Position numbers and translations under genes: made by a program. From assembly GCA_016789785.1 (NCBI GenBank), contig JAEUQE010000207.1:1-16722 (forward strand): DNA of 16,722 nt. The letters are read 5' to 3'. The notes below the pieces were generated by a model. That model saw nothing but the letters and a program-made list of their open reading frames with translations, did no database searches and had not been told where the DNA came from. Position 1 is the stretch's first letter, and every line of letters starts with the position of its first letter. This DNA comes from Bryobacterales bacterium (GTDB taxonomy: Bacteria; Acidobacteriota; Terriglobia; Bryobacterales; Bryobacteraceae). Shown piece after piece: positions 5,955 to 13,415 of the stretch.

Positions 5955-6872
5955 TTATCGTGAATTCTTCCCAGAGTCTGGCTCCCGCGACGGTGCGCCG
6001 AGCTCTCCATAGGGCTCGACGTGCACCAGAACATCCGCCACCCAGTCGAGTTGCTCCTTGAGCCGGGCGCGGACTTCCGTGGCGATGTCGTGGGATTGGC
6101 GAACGGTGAGTTCCGGATCGACTTCGAGATGAAGATCCACGTGGTACTGCAGTCCAGTTTTCCGCGCGAAACACTTTTCTACGCCAAGCGCGCCGGGCAC
6201 GGTAACGGCGATGGCCCGGATCCCGGCGATGGTCGAGTCATCGGGCATGGTGTCCATCAACTGCATGGTGGTGTCGCGAACCACACGGAGGCCGAGGAAA
6301 ATGACGATGAAGCCGACACCCAGACCGCCGAAGTGGTCGGCTGCGAGAAACCGCTGCGGATCGAAGAGCGTCAGACTGAGCGCGACAAGGGCAACCAGAC
6401 CCGAGAGAATATCGACCGAATCATTGTAGGCGTCGGCGAGAAGTCCCGAACTGCGAGTCCTCTTCGCGTAGCGATACTTCCACACGAAAAGAACGGCCTT
6501 GCAGGCGATGGAAAACACAAGGGCCCAGGCGGCGTACGCGGCTGGCGGCGTGTGCACTTCGTAGATGCGCTGCATGGAACTGAGGCTGATGCCGACGCCT
6601 GTTGCCGCGAGCAGCAAGCCAACAACAAATCCGCTCAGCGTCTCAAGACGCCCGTGTCCATATGGATGGTCTTCGTCAGGAGGGCGCGAAGCCATGGTCA
6701 ATCCGAACAGGACGACACCGGACGCCACCACATCGCTGGCCGCTTCGACACCATCCGCCAACACGGACGTGGAGCCTGCAATCCAGCCGACCGTAATCTT
6801 GAGGGCGGCGAGCAGACCGCTCACCGCCATGCTGAGCAGCGCCACCCATCGAGCCGTGTGTTCCGCCTTCAT
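5955..6872 (-). CDS. cation diffusion facilitator (CDF) metal efflux transporter
   Basis: A 305-residue CDF protein, which exports divalent metal by proton antiport as a dimer in the inner membrane. Six helices span about residues 8-205, with the family landmarks LADGVEAASDVVAS on helix 2, HPYGHGRLE at 69-77, and ADAYNDSVDILSG on helix 5. The C-terminal cytoplasmic domain (about 212-288) keeps His244 and His248 (YHVDLHLEV), His261 and His284 (VLVHVEP). Aligned with E. coli FieF, the transport site would be Glu43, Asp47, Asn150 and Asp154 instead of Asp, Asp, His, Asp, so the metal may differ from zinc or iron. The gene starts 6 bp after the typA stop with no separate ribosome site, so it is probably coupled to it. 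Confidence 0.9.
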   Translation of the reverse strand: MKAEHTARWVALLSMAVSGLLAALKITVGWIAGSTSVLADGVEAASDVVASGVVLFGLTMASRPPDEDHPYGHGRLETLSGFVVGLLLAATGVGISLSSMQRIYEVHTPPAAYAAWALVFSIACKAVLFVWKYRYAKRTRSSGLLADAYNDSVDILSGLVALVALSLTLFDPQRFLAADHFGGLGVGFIVIFLGLRVVRDTTMQLMDTMPDDSTIAGIRAIAVTVPGALGVEKCFARKTGLQYHVDLHLEVDPELTVRQSHDIATEVRARLKEQLDWVADVLVHVEPYGELGAPSREPDSGKNSR

Positions 6873-6878
6873 GCAGAG

Positions 6879-8681
6879 CTATCGCATGTTCGCCTTGAGG
6901 ATCTTCTTGCGGAGCCGGATCGACTTCGGCGTCACCTCGACAAACTCATCTTCGCGAATGAACTCGATCGCGTTTTCAAGATTCAACAGCCGCGGTGGCA
7001 CCAGCCGGATCGCTTCGTCGGCCGTGGAAGAGCGCATGTTGGTGAGCTTCTTCTCCTTCACGATGTTGACGTTGAGATCCGCGTCGCGCGAATTCTCACC
7101 GATGACCATGCCTTCGTAGACATCCGTACTGGGGGTGATGAAGATCTCACCGCGCTCCTGCAGATTGAAGATCGCGTAGCCCGTTGCGGCGCCCGGACGG
7201 TCTGCGATCAGCGAGCCCGTGGGGCGCATCGGGATATCGCCCTGCCACTCAATGTAGCCCTTGAACAGCGAGTTCATGATCGCGGTGCCCTTGGTATCAG
7301 TGAGCATTTCGCTGCGCAACCCGATGAGGCCGCGGGAAGGCACTTCAAACTCGAGACGCGCGCGGCCCGAACCGTGATTGATCATCTTCGTCATCTTGCC
7401 CTTGCGTGTCCCCATCTTCTCCATCACCGTTCCGATGTAGAGTTCCGGCACGTCGACAGTGAGCAATTCGAGGGGTTCGCTGAGTTTGCCGTCGATGGTT
7501 TTGGTAAGAATCTCGGGCTTGCCGACCATCAGTTCGTAGCCTTCGCGCCGCATCATTTCGATGAGGATGGCGAGTTGCAGTTCGCCGCGGCCCATCACTT
7601 TAAACGCGTCGGGGCCGCCCTGCTGCTCCACTTTCAGCGAGACGTTGGTGAGCAACTCGCGATCGAGGCGGTCACGAAGATGGCGCGAAGTAACAAACTG
7701 CCCTTCCTTACCCGCAAATGGCGAGGTGTTGATGGTGAACGTCATGGCGATGGTGGGCTCATCGATTTGAATCGGCGCCATCGGATTGGGTGAATCGAGG
7801 TTGGAGACGGTTTCGCCGATCGTGATGCCTTCCACGCCCGCGATTGCGATCACGGTGCCCGGACCAGCTTCCGTTTCATCCACGCGCTTCAGCCCCTCGA
7901 AGGAATAGAGCTTCGTGATCTTCGTTTTCTGAATCGAGCCATCCAGCTTGCAGACGCTCACCTCATCGCCATGGTGAAGGGTGCCGTTGAAGACGCGCCC
8001 AATGGCGAGGCGGCCGAGATAGTCGCTGTAGTCGAGGTTGGCTACCTGCATTTGCAGGATTGCATCGGCGTCGCCCGTTGGGCCCGGGATGTTCTTGATG
8101 ATCGCGTCAAACAGCGGGCGGAGGTCGGCGGATTCTTCCTCAAGCGTAGCCTTGGCGACGCCCTGCTTGGCATTGGTGTAGATGATGGGAAAGTTCAACT
8201 GCTCTTCGGTGGCATCAAGGTCGATGAACAGATCGTAGATTTCGTTGAGCACTTCCTGGATACGCGCGTCGGGGCGGTCGATCTTGTTGATGACGACGAT
8301 CTGTGGAAGGCGCGCTTCGAGGGCCTTCATGAGGACGTAACGGGTTTGCGGCAGGGGGCCTTCGCTCGCGTCGACGAGGAGGACAACACCATCCACCATG
8401 AGCAGCGCGCGTTCCACTTCGCCGCCGAAGTCGCTGTGGCCGGGAGTGTCGACGATGTTGATTTTGACGCCGCCGTAGTGGACGCCGGTGATCTTGGCGA
8501 GAATGGTGATGCCACGCTCACGCTCCAGTGCGTTGGAGTCCATCACGCGTTCCGCGACGGACTCATTGCTGCGAAAGATACCGCTTTGGTGCAGCAGTGC
8601 GTCCACCAGCGTAGTCTTGCCGTGGTCGACGTGCGCAATGATAGCGATGTTGCGAATTTTCTCGTTCCGGATTGGTTGCAT
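6879..8681 (-). CDS. typA: TypA/BipA ribosome-associated GTPase
   Basis: A 600-residue translational GTPase of the EF-G-like group that binds ribosomes and supports 50S assembly and growth under cold or other stress. All G motifs are clear: AHVDHGKTT (P-loop, 16-24), RGITI with switch Thr59, DTPGH at 78-82, NKID at 132-135. Later blocks include [46 protein letters not shown] and the BipA-specific C-terminal segment [20 protein letters not shown]. The start was set at ATG 8681, giving [21 protein letters not shown], typical of the family. An ATG at 8702 would add seven residues; the only GGAGG (8696-8700) lies 14 nt before 8681 and overlaps the other start, so the choice is not certain. A cation transporter follows after 6 bp. 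Confidence 0.97.
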   Translation of the reverse strand: MQPIRNEKIRNIAIIAHVDHGKTTLVDALLHQSGIFRSNESVAERVMDSNALERERGITILAKITGVHYGGVKINIVDTPGHSDFGGEVERALLMVDGVVLLVDASEGPLPQTRYVLMKALEARLPQIVVINKIDRPDARIQEVLNEIYDLFIDLDATEEQLNFPIIYTNAKQGVAKATLEEESADLRPLFDAIIKNIPGPTGDADAILQMQVANLDYSDYLGRLAIGRVFNGTLHHGDEVSVCKLDGSIQKTKITKLYSFEGLKRVDETEAGPGTVIAIAGVEGITIGETVSNLDSPNPMAPIQIDEPTIAMTFTINTSPFAGKEGQFVTSRHLRDRLDRELLTNVSLKVEQQGGPDAFKVMGRGELQLAILIEMMRREGYELMVGKPEILTKTIDGKLSEPLELLTVDVPELYIGTVMEKMGTRKGKMTKMINHGSGRARLEFEVPSRGLIGLRSEMLTDTKGTAIMNSLFKGYIEWQGDIPMRPTGSLIADRPGAATGYAIFNLQERGEIFITPSTDVYEGMVIGENSRDADLNVNIVKEKKLTNMRSSTADEAIRLVPPRLLNLENAIEFIREDEFVEVTPKSIRLRKKILKANMR

Positions 8682-8799
8682 GCAAAAGAGGGGAACCTCC
8701 ATTGTCGCCGATTTGGGTTTGCAGTGTCGCCGGCGAGGGCCGCATCAATCGATTCAATCACTATCAAAGACAGACAGAACGGAAGCTGGGCCATAAAGA

Positions 8800-8828
8800 T
8801 TGTGTCCGATGAGCCGATGTGATATACA
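8800..8828 (+). promoter_or_regulatory. weak candidate promoter for the 58-aa / TIR-like pair
   Basis: TTGTGT at 8800-8805 and TATACA at 8823-8828 are 17 bp apart in the divergent gap between typA and the plus-strand pair. Each hexamer matches only part of the consensus. The predicted start near 8835 would fall on the GGAG that serves the small gene, so either the leader is very short or the true promoter lies elsewhere. A 10-bp palindrome TCGCCGGCGA is present at 8727-8736 in the same gap. Confidence 0.25.
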
Positions 8829-8845
8829 GAATGTGGAGACGCTGT

Positions 8846-9022
8846 ATGCCCGCAAGTGCCGCAAAACCAGCCAGGATTGAACCAGACGTTCCGTTTCGCT
8901 TGGTGAAACATCTACCATACGAGCCGAGCGTTCCTGTTTCGGAAATCCGCCGAATCGTCAAGAAGGTCGTTTCGGAGCGGCGCGCGGCGGAAAAGGCTTC
9001 CCAGGCGGATGCTGCCCGCTAA
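8846..9022 (+). CDS. 58-aa charged protein, first gene of a two-gene unit
   Basis: I do not recognise this protein. It is 58 residues, begins with a Pro/Ala-rich stretch (MPASAAKPARIEPDVPF), has a possibly conserved core RLVKHLPYEPSVPVSEIRR, and ends in a basic amphipathic helix (RRIVKKVVSERRAAEKA). The ATG at 8846 is chosen because GGAG at 8835-8838 lies 7 nt before it; the in-frame ATG at 8831 and GTG at 8819 lack a site. Its end overlaps the start of the 206-aa TIR-like gene by 14 bp, so the two are almost certainly co-translated. Size, charge, order and overlap resemble an antitoxin, adaptor or immunity partner of the larger protein, but that role is inference. Confidence 0.6.
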   Translation: MPASAAKPARIEPDVPFRLVKHLPYEPSVPVSEIRRIVKKVVSERRAAEKASQADAAR

Positions 9023-9629
9023 CAACTCGGTCTTCATCAACTGTCCGTTCGACCCCGAATACTCACACCTCTTTCAAGCGATCTGCTTCACGATTCATGC
9101 GTGCGGCTTCGTTCCTCGATGCGCTCTCGAGCGAATCGATTCTGGTGACTCCCGTCTCGACAAGATCTGCGATCTGATCATCCAGTGCCATCTGGGTATC
9201 CACGACATCTCACGAACGGAACTGAGCCCACAATCGGGCTTGCCCCGCTTCAACATGCCGTTCGAGTTGGGTCTGTACCTCGGTTGCCGCAGATTCGGCG
9301 GCCCGGATCACGCAGGTAAGCGAGTCCTGGTGATGGATCGAACCCGGCACCGGCACCAGGTGTTTCTCTCCGACCTGAGCGGGCAGGACCCTGAAGTCCA
9401 CGAGGACGACCCGCAGAAAACAATCGGGATCGTCCGTGCGTGGCTCCAAAACGTTGCAGGAGAACAACTCGCCGGCCCGGCCAAGTTTGCCACCGCGTGG
9501 CGGAGATTCCTTCACGACCTGCCGAAACTGGCCTTCGAAAGAGGATGTTCGCCCGACGAACTCTCTTTCGAAGACCTGAATCACCTGATCCTGGAATGGT
9601 TCCGCCTGGAAGACGCAGCGAACTCGTAA
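9009..9629 (+). CDS. predicted TIR / nucleoside deoxyribosyltransferase-fold protein
   Basis: A 206-residue soluble protein. The first 110 residues have the order expected of a TIR or nucleoside 2-deoxyribosyltransferase-like Rossmann fold: a first strand ending in an NCPFD motif (VFINCPFDPEY, 8-18), a charged DSGDSRLDKI helix start (44-53), a strand with GIHDISR (63-69), then FNMPFELGLYLG (81-92) and KRVLVMD (104-110). The FELG element, with Glu86, resembles the catalytic Glu of deoxyribosyltransferases, where an FELG-type segment precedes the strand of the KPV type. The C-terminal half (about 125-206) is helical and of unknown role. Such folds often cleave NAD or nucleosides, so an effector role is plausible. 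The fold call is from motif reading only. The gene overlaps the 58-aa gene by 14 bp and ends 1 nt from the convergent neighbour. Confidence 0.65.
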   Translation: MLPANNSVFINCPFDPEYSHLFQAICFTIHACGFVPRCALERIDSGDSRLDKICDLIIQCHLGIHDISRTELSPQSGLPRFNMPFELGLYLGCRRFGGPDHAGKRVLVMDRTRHRHQVFLSDLSGQDPEVHEDDPQKTIGIVRAWLQNVAGEQLAGPAKFATAWRRFLHDLPKLAFERGCSPDELSFEDLNHLILEWFRLEDAANS

Positions 9630-9630
9630 C

Positions 9631-10731
9631 TTACTCTCTCGCCATCTTCGCCATCGGATTCTCGACCAGCTTAAAACCGGCAGGTACCTCAAACTTACTC
9701 GCATCTACGGACGCAGTGGAGAAGTTACTCGATTCCGACACCATTTCCATAAGGACGGCCGGCCCCTGGGGCTGACTTTGTGGGGGCGGCGCCTGTTCCT
9801 TCTCTTTCTCCTTCTCCTTGTTGCGGCGCCCGAAGCCGCCGATCCGCCCCAAGCCACCTGGCAGTGCGCGGCCGATGGCGCTGGCCGCCGACTCCTCGGC
9901 TGCCTTGCCCGCGACCTCGCCCTTCGTCGGGCCTTCGGGCATGGTGGAGGGGTCTGTAACTTCCGATGCCTTGGCCGGATCGAGACCCGAGCCGTACTTC
10001 ATGATCTGCATGACGTGTACGCCCTTGAGCTTTTCGGCTTCCTTCGCCATCTGCTGCGCCCACTCGAGCATCTTCGGATCCGTGCCGCCGAGCATGGCCG
10101 CCTGACGTCCCAAGGGACTCACGCCCCAGGTACTCGCCATCTTCTCGGCCATCTTGGTGTAGAACTTCGTCAACTCGTCGTGACCCGGCACGTTGTCCAC
10201 CACCCAGATGGAACTCATCATTTCGGTGGCGCCGGTCTGCCCGGATTTCTTGTCCTTCGCTTCCATGATCAGTGTCATGAGGACCTCACGGGCGTCCATG
10301 CCGGAAATGGGCTTGGTCTTGCCGGTCTGCTTCACGTCCATCTTGATGTTCACTTCGGCGTTGGATTTCTCGCGTTCCCGGCTGTTCTGCATCCGCTGCA
10401 TGGCCTTCTCCATGGCGGCTTTCATTTCCGCGAGTGTGATGGTGGAGTAGGTCTTCTTCTCGAAATCGATGAAGGTGATGGTTTCCTTGGACAGATCCCA
10501 GACCTGACCGTCCACAGCGCCGATGTGGGCCATGCGATCTCCCTTCACATAGACACTGCTGGTCTGCGGCTCCGTGATCCTGCGCATGCTCTTCGAGAGT
10601 CCGCCGAGCGAGCGGCTCAACTGGGCGATCATGCCGCCGGTGAGGCGCGTGGTTTCGGTGTACGAGAAGTCTGCCAGCAGCGTGGCCGGCGCGAATAGCA
10701 CCGCCCCCAGTGCGGCGAGTTTCCTGCTCAT
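9631..10731 (-). CDS. secreted protein, DUF4412-like, function unknown
   Basis: A 366-residue protein with a signal peptide at 1-20 (MSRKLAALGAVLFAPATLLA, cut before Asp21). The block from about 21 to 100 (TTRLTGGMIAQ, then SSVYVKGDRMAHI, then TITFIDFEKKTYSTITLAEM) resembles acidobacterial DUF4412-type periplasmic proteins, where strands of this kind fold into a lipoprotein-carrier-like sheet; the family call is tentative. A Met- and Lys-rich helical region follows (100-250). Near 300-323 is a low-complexity linker, RRNKEKEKEKEQAPPPQSQPQ, and the end (PAGFKLVENPMAKM) is again ordered. There is no lipobox Cys. The start is firm: AGGAGG lies 7 nt before the ATG. Its tail meets the TIR-like gene end with one base between the two stops. 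Confidence 0.75.
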   Translation of the reverse strand: MSRKLAALGAVLFAPATLLADFSYTETTRLTGGMIAQLSRSLGGLSKSMRRITEPQTSSVYVKGDRMAHIGAVDGQVWDLSKETITFIDFEKKTYSTITLAEMKAAMEKAMQRMQNSREREKSNAEVNIKMDVKQTGKTKPISGMDAREVLMTLIMEAKDKKSGQTGATEMMSSIWVVDNVPGHDELTKFYTKMAEKMASTWGVSPLGRQAAMLGGTDPKMLEWAQQMAKEAEKLKGVHVMQIMKYGSGLDPAKASEVTDPSTMPEGPTKGEVAGKAAEESAASAIGRALPGGLGRIGGFGRRNKEKEKEKEQAPPPQSQPQGPAVLMEMVSESSNFSTASVDASKFEVPAGFKLVENPMAKMARE

Positions 10732-10738
10732 TGTGCTT

Positions 10739-10759
10739 CCTCCTGTGCGAGGGCAGGAG
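10739..10759 (-). promoter_or_regulatory. ribosome site of the secreted protein, inside a possible hairpin
   Basis: The AGGAGG site (10739-10744 on the minus strand) overlaps an inverted repeat: CTCCTG at 10754-10759 can pair with CAGGAG at 10740-10745 around an 8-nt loop. If formed in the mRNA this 6-bp stem would hide most of the ribosome site. Confidence 0.35.
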
Positions 10760-10810
10760 CCCCCGCTGTCTCCGAGTATGCCAGATCCAAGGCCTGAATC
10801 CTCGAAGGAA

Positions 10811-10844
10811 TGAAAAGAAAGAGGCCGCCGGCGGTGCGGCGGCC
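10811..10844 (-). terminator. intrinsic terminator of the Do-type protease gene
   Basis: GGCCGCCG at 10823-10830 and CGGCGGCC at 10837-10844 form a perfect 8-bp GC stem with a 6-nt loop. In the minus direction the stem is followed by TCTTTCTTTTCATT, a clear pyrimidine/T tract. It starts 25 nt after the protease stop codon. This separates the protease from the secreted-protein gene, which must therefore have its own promoter in the gap. Confidence 0.8.
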
Positions 10845-10868
10845 CCTGGGTAGATGCAACGTTACGGG

Positions 10869-12455
10869 TTATTCGTTCGGCAGTGTGCCAGCGAGGAACA
10901 GCCCCTGATACTGGGCCCGCGTGCGGCCAATGCCGACCGAACGGAACACGCGGATGGCAACCGCGTCGCCAGGTTTCAGTGTGCCCTGGATCCGGCGGAT
11001 ATCCTCGACCGTCGCGACCGGCTGACGGTTGATCGAGACGATGATGTCGCGCTCGTTCATACCGATCTCTTCGGCAAAGGAGTCCGGCTCGACGCGAGTG
11101 ACCAGCACTCCGGCCTTTGACTCGGTAGGCAGAGCCTCGCGTTCCGCTTCCGCAAGACCGCGAATGGAGATTCCAAACTTGGCTTGCTGGGTTTCGTTCG
11201 GGCTGCTCTTCTCCGCGTCGGGCCGGCGGTTGCGGCTGAAGCGGGGATCGTCCTGGAACACTTCCTCGCGGTCGCCGATCTTCAGCTTGAAGTCCATCTT
11301 CTTGCCTGCGCGGTCGACCGTGATCGTGGTCTCGGTGCCGACCGGCATTTCGGACACGCGATCGACAAGCTCGTCGCCATCCTTGATGCTACGGCCATTG
11401 ATCGCAACGATGATGTCGTCGGGCTTGATGCCAGCCTTCTCGGCAGGGCCGTTCTTGGCGATGTTGTCCACCAGAACGCCATTGGACTGGCCCATCGCCT
11501 TAAGAATCTCGGTCTGTTTTTCGTTGCGCTGCCAGCCCACACCGATGGAGCCGCGGGTGACCTTGCCGTCGCGGATGATGGAGTTGTAGACCTTTACCAT
11601 CTGGTTGACCGGAAGCGCGAAGCCAATGCCCTGGTAACCGCCGGATTGGGTGGCGATGGCCGTATTGATGCCGATCAACTCGCCGTTGATGTTGAGCAGA
11701 GGGCCGCCGCTATTGCCGGGATTGATGGCTGCATCGGTCTGGATGAAGCGCTGGAACTGTTGCGCGCCGCCGACATCTTTGCGTCCGAGTGCCGAGATGA
11801 TCCCGGCGGTGACGGTGGCTTCGAATCCGAAGGGAGAGCCGATGGCGACAGCCCAATCGCCCACCTGCACCGCATCAGAGTTGCCGATCGGCACTGAGGG
11901 AACCGGGCGGCCGGCATCAATGCGGATGATGGCGAGGTCCGTCTCGACGTCGGAGCCGATCAGCTTCGCCTTGTACTCCTTGGTGTCGTTGAGCATTTTG
12001 ACGCGGATATGATCAGCGCCCTCCACCACGTGATGGTTCGTGATGATGTAGCCGTTCTTGTCGACGATGACGCCGGAGCCGGATGCCTCGCGGCGGAACC
12101 GGGGCGTCCGTTCATTCGGGCTCGGGATTCCGAAGCGGCGGAACAGATCCATTTCGTCGTCATCCTCTTCCAGTTGGGGACGGCGGTTGCGGGTTTGCAC
12201 CTGCTTGGGAGCGTAGTCCGTGGTGATGTAGACCACCGACGGCTCGACTTTCTTCGCAAGCGCCGCGAAGTCGTTTTGCAGCTTCTTGGGGCTGGGAATC
12301 GTGAGCGGGGTCGCGTCCGGCGCGGCGGATTGACCTTTCTCCGCCCGCACTCCGGTGTTGATCAGTGTTCCGATCAGGATTCCGATCGAAAGGGTAAACA
12401 GCAGCAAGCTAGCGCTGAGGAACTTCTGTTGTCGTGCTTTTTCCAGGAAATTCAT
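10869..12455 (-). CDS. degP: Do/HtrA-type periplasmic serine protease, membrane anchored
   Basis: A 528-residue protease-chaperone that degrades or refolds damaged envelope proteins. Domains in order: an N-terminal hydrophobic segment (about 12-33) acting as anchor or signal, a charged linker, a trypsin-like domain with the triad His142 (TNHHVV), Asp173 (TDLAII) and Ser249 (GNSGGP), then PDZ1 (about 297-390, starting RGSIGVGWQ) and PDZ2 (about 420-520, KFGISIRGL through FRSVG). A long acidic and basic insert (EEDDDEMDLFRRFG) precedes the protease core, like the LA loop of DegP/DegQ relatives. ATG 12455 was preferred; a TTG at 12464 is closer to GGAGG (3 nt, versus 12 nt for the ATG) and adds three residues. 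It has its own promoter and terminator. The symbol is by family; degQ or mucD would be equally fitting. Confidence 0.95.
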   Translation of the reverse strand: MNFLEKARQQKFLSASLLLFTLSIGILIGTLINTGVRAEKGQSAAPDATPLTIPSPKKLQNDFAALAKKVEPSVVYITTDYAPKQVQTRNRRPQLEEDDDEMDLFRRFGIPSPNERTPRFRREASGSGVIVDKNGYIITNHHVVEGADHIRVKMLNDTKEYKAKLIGSDVETDLAIIRIDAGRPVPSVPIGNSDAVQVGDWAVAIGSPFGFEATVTAGIISALGRKDVGGAQQFQRFIQTDAAINPGNSGGPLLNINGELIGINTAIATQSGGYQGIGFALPVNQMVKVYNSIIRDGKVTRGSIGVGWQRNEKQTEILKAMGQSNGVLVDNIAKNGPAEKAGIKPDDIIVAINGRSIKDGDELVDRVSEMPVGTETTITVDRAGKKMDFKLKIGDREEVFQDDPRFSRNRRPDAEKSSPNETQQAKFGISIRGLAEAEREALPTESKAGVLVTRVEPDSFAEEIGMNERDIIVSINRQPVATVEDIRRIQGTLKPGDAVAIRVFRSVGIGRTRAQYQGLFLAGTLPNE

Positions 12456-12494
12456 GGGACTCAATAACCTCCCCGAAGGCCACCATCATTCTTC

Positions 12495-12523
12495 ATTATA
12501 TTTGGATTGGGCCGGGATCTAAG
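12495..12523 (-). promoter_or_regulatory. promoter of the Do-type protease
   Basis: On the minus strand a perfect TATAAT lies at 12495-12500, with CTTAGA at 12518-12523 as a weak -35 after exactly 17 bp. The -35 overlaps the stop codon of the EamA gene. The leader would be roughly 30-35 nt to the ATG and contains GGGGAGG. The protease can therefore be expressed apart from the upstream operon. Confidence 0.55.
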
Positions 12524-13415
12524 CGAGTGGATGCTGAACACGCCCCCACGGTTTCAATTCCACCAGCAGAACACCCGCCAGGATCAGCACCGCGCCCGCC
12601 AGCGCGCGGCCCGTGAGCAACTCGCCCGTGAGGACGTAGGAAGCCAGAGAAGCCCAAACCGGCTCCAGCGCGAAGATCAAGGCCGCTCGCATAGGGGTAG
12701 TGTGGCGTTGTGCCCAGGATTGAACCGAAAAAGGAATCGCTGTTGCCAGGACTCCAGTAAACAAGACGGCGCCGATCACTTCGCGGTTCCAGGGGATGCG
12801 CACGGCTTCGGTGAACGACGCCGCGATCAGCGAGAGGACTCCGGTCACGGCGATCTGCGTGAGACTCAGGAGTTCCCACGCCGCGCGTGAGGCCCAGTGT
12901 CCCAGAACCAGGATGTGGCAGGCGAATCCGAACGTACAACACAGTGTCAACAAATCCCCAAAGCTGATCCGTAGGCGATCGGGCGGAAGCGTAAGTAAGC
13001 CCAGGCCCAACGTCGCAACCGCCACGCCCATTACTTCGGACGAATGGGGGGCTTTCCTGTAGACGATCGAGACCAGGAAAGGTACCACCGCCATGGTGAG
13101 GCCTGTAATGAATGCCGATTTCGAGGGTGAGGTGTACCGCAGCCCGGTGGTCTGGAAGACGTAACCGGCGAACAGGCATAGTCCGGCGAAGCCCCCCGCG
13201 CGCAATGTCGGCCTCCAAAGGTGCGCCTGATTGGCGAAGCGGCCACGAAAGAGGATGACGAGCACGATGGCCGCAAGGCCGAACCGCAGAGACAGAAACA
13301 CGAACGGCGGCAACAGTCCGAGGACGTTCTTCACGATGACGAACGACCAGCCCCAGATGAACGTGACCGCCACCAGCGCCAGTTCGGCTCGCGCGCGAAG
13401 CGGGAGGCTGCTCAT
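12519..13415 (-). CDS. EamA/DMT-family transporter
   Basis: A 298-residue inner-membrane protein with about ten helices arranged as two EamA repeats (roughly 10-145 and 150-290). The first repeat begins with the typical FIWGWSFVIVK and carries LRFGLAA; the second ends ALEPVWASLASYVLTGELLTGRALAGAVLILAGVLL, which is the conserved last pair of helices. The family exports amino acids and other metabolites; the substrate is not readable here. The start at 13415 is decided by an ATGA overlap with the stop of the peptidase gene, giving MSSLPLRARAELAL; a longer frame from 13487 adds a non-hydrophobic, Gly/Ser-rich leader and is rejected. As the last gene of the redoxin-citrate synthase-peptidase run it may export a product of the peptidase. 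Confidence 0.9.
   Translation of the reverse strand: MSSLPLRARAELALVAVTFIWGWSFVIVKNVLGLLPPFVFLSLRFGLAAIVLVILFRGRFANQAHLWRPTLRAGGFAGLCLFAGYVFQTTGLRYTSPSKSAFITGLTMAVVPFLVSIVYRKAPHSSEVMGVAVATLGLGLLTLPPDRLRISFGDLLTLCCTFGFACHILVLGHWASRAAWELLSLTQIAVTGVLSLIAASFTEAVRIPWNREVIGAVLFTGVLATAIPFSVQSWAQRHTTPMRAALIFALEPVWASLASYVLTGELLTGRALAGAVLILAGVLLVELKPWGRVQHPLA

Noticed and set aside
6021..7793. 590-codon open frame on the plus strand
   Set aside because: It runs antisense across the CDF and typA genes, both of which have full family motifs. The product is His/Arg/Asp-rich without any recognisable domain, as expected for a shadow frame in GC-rich DNA.
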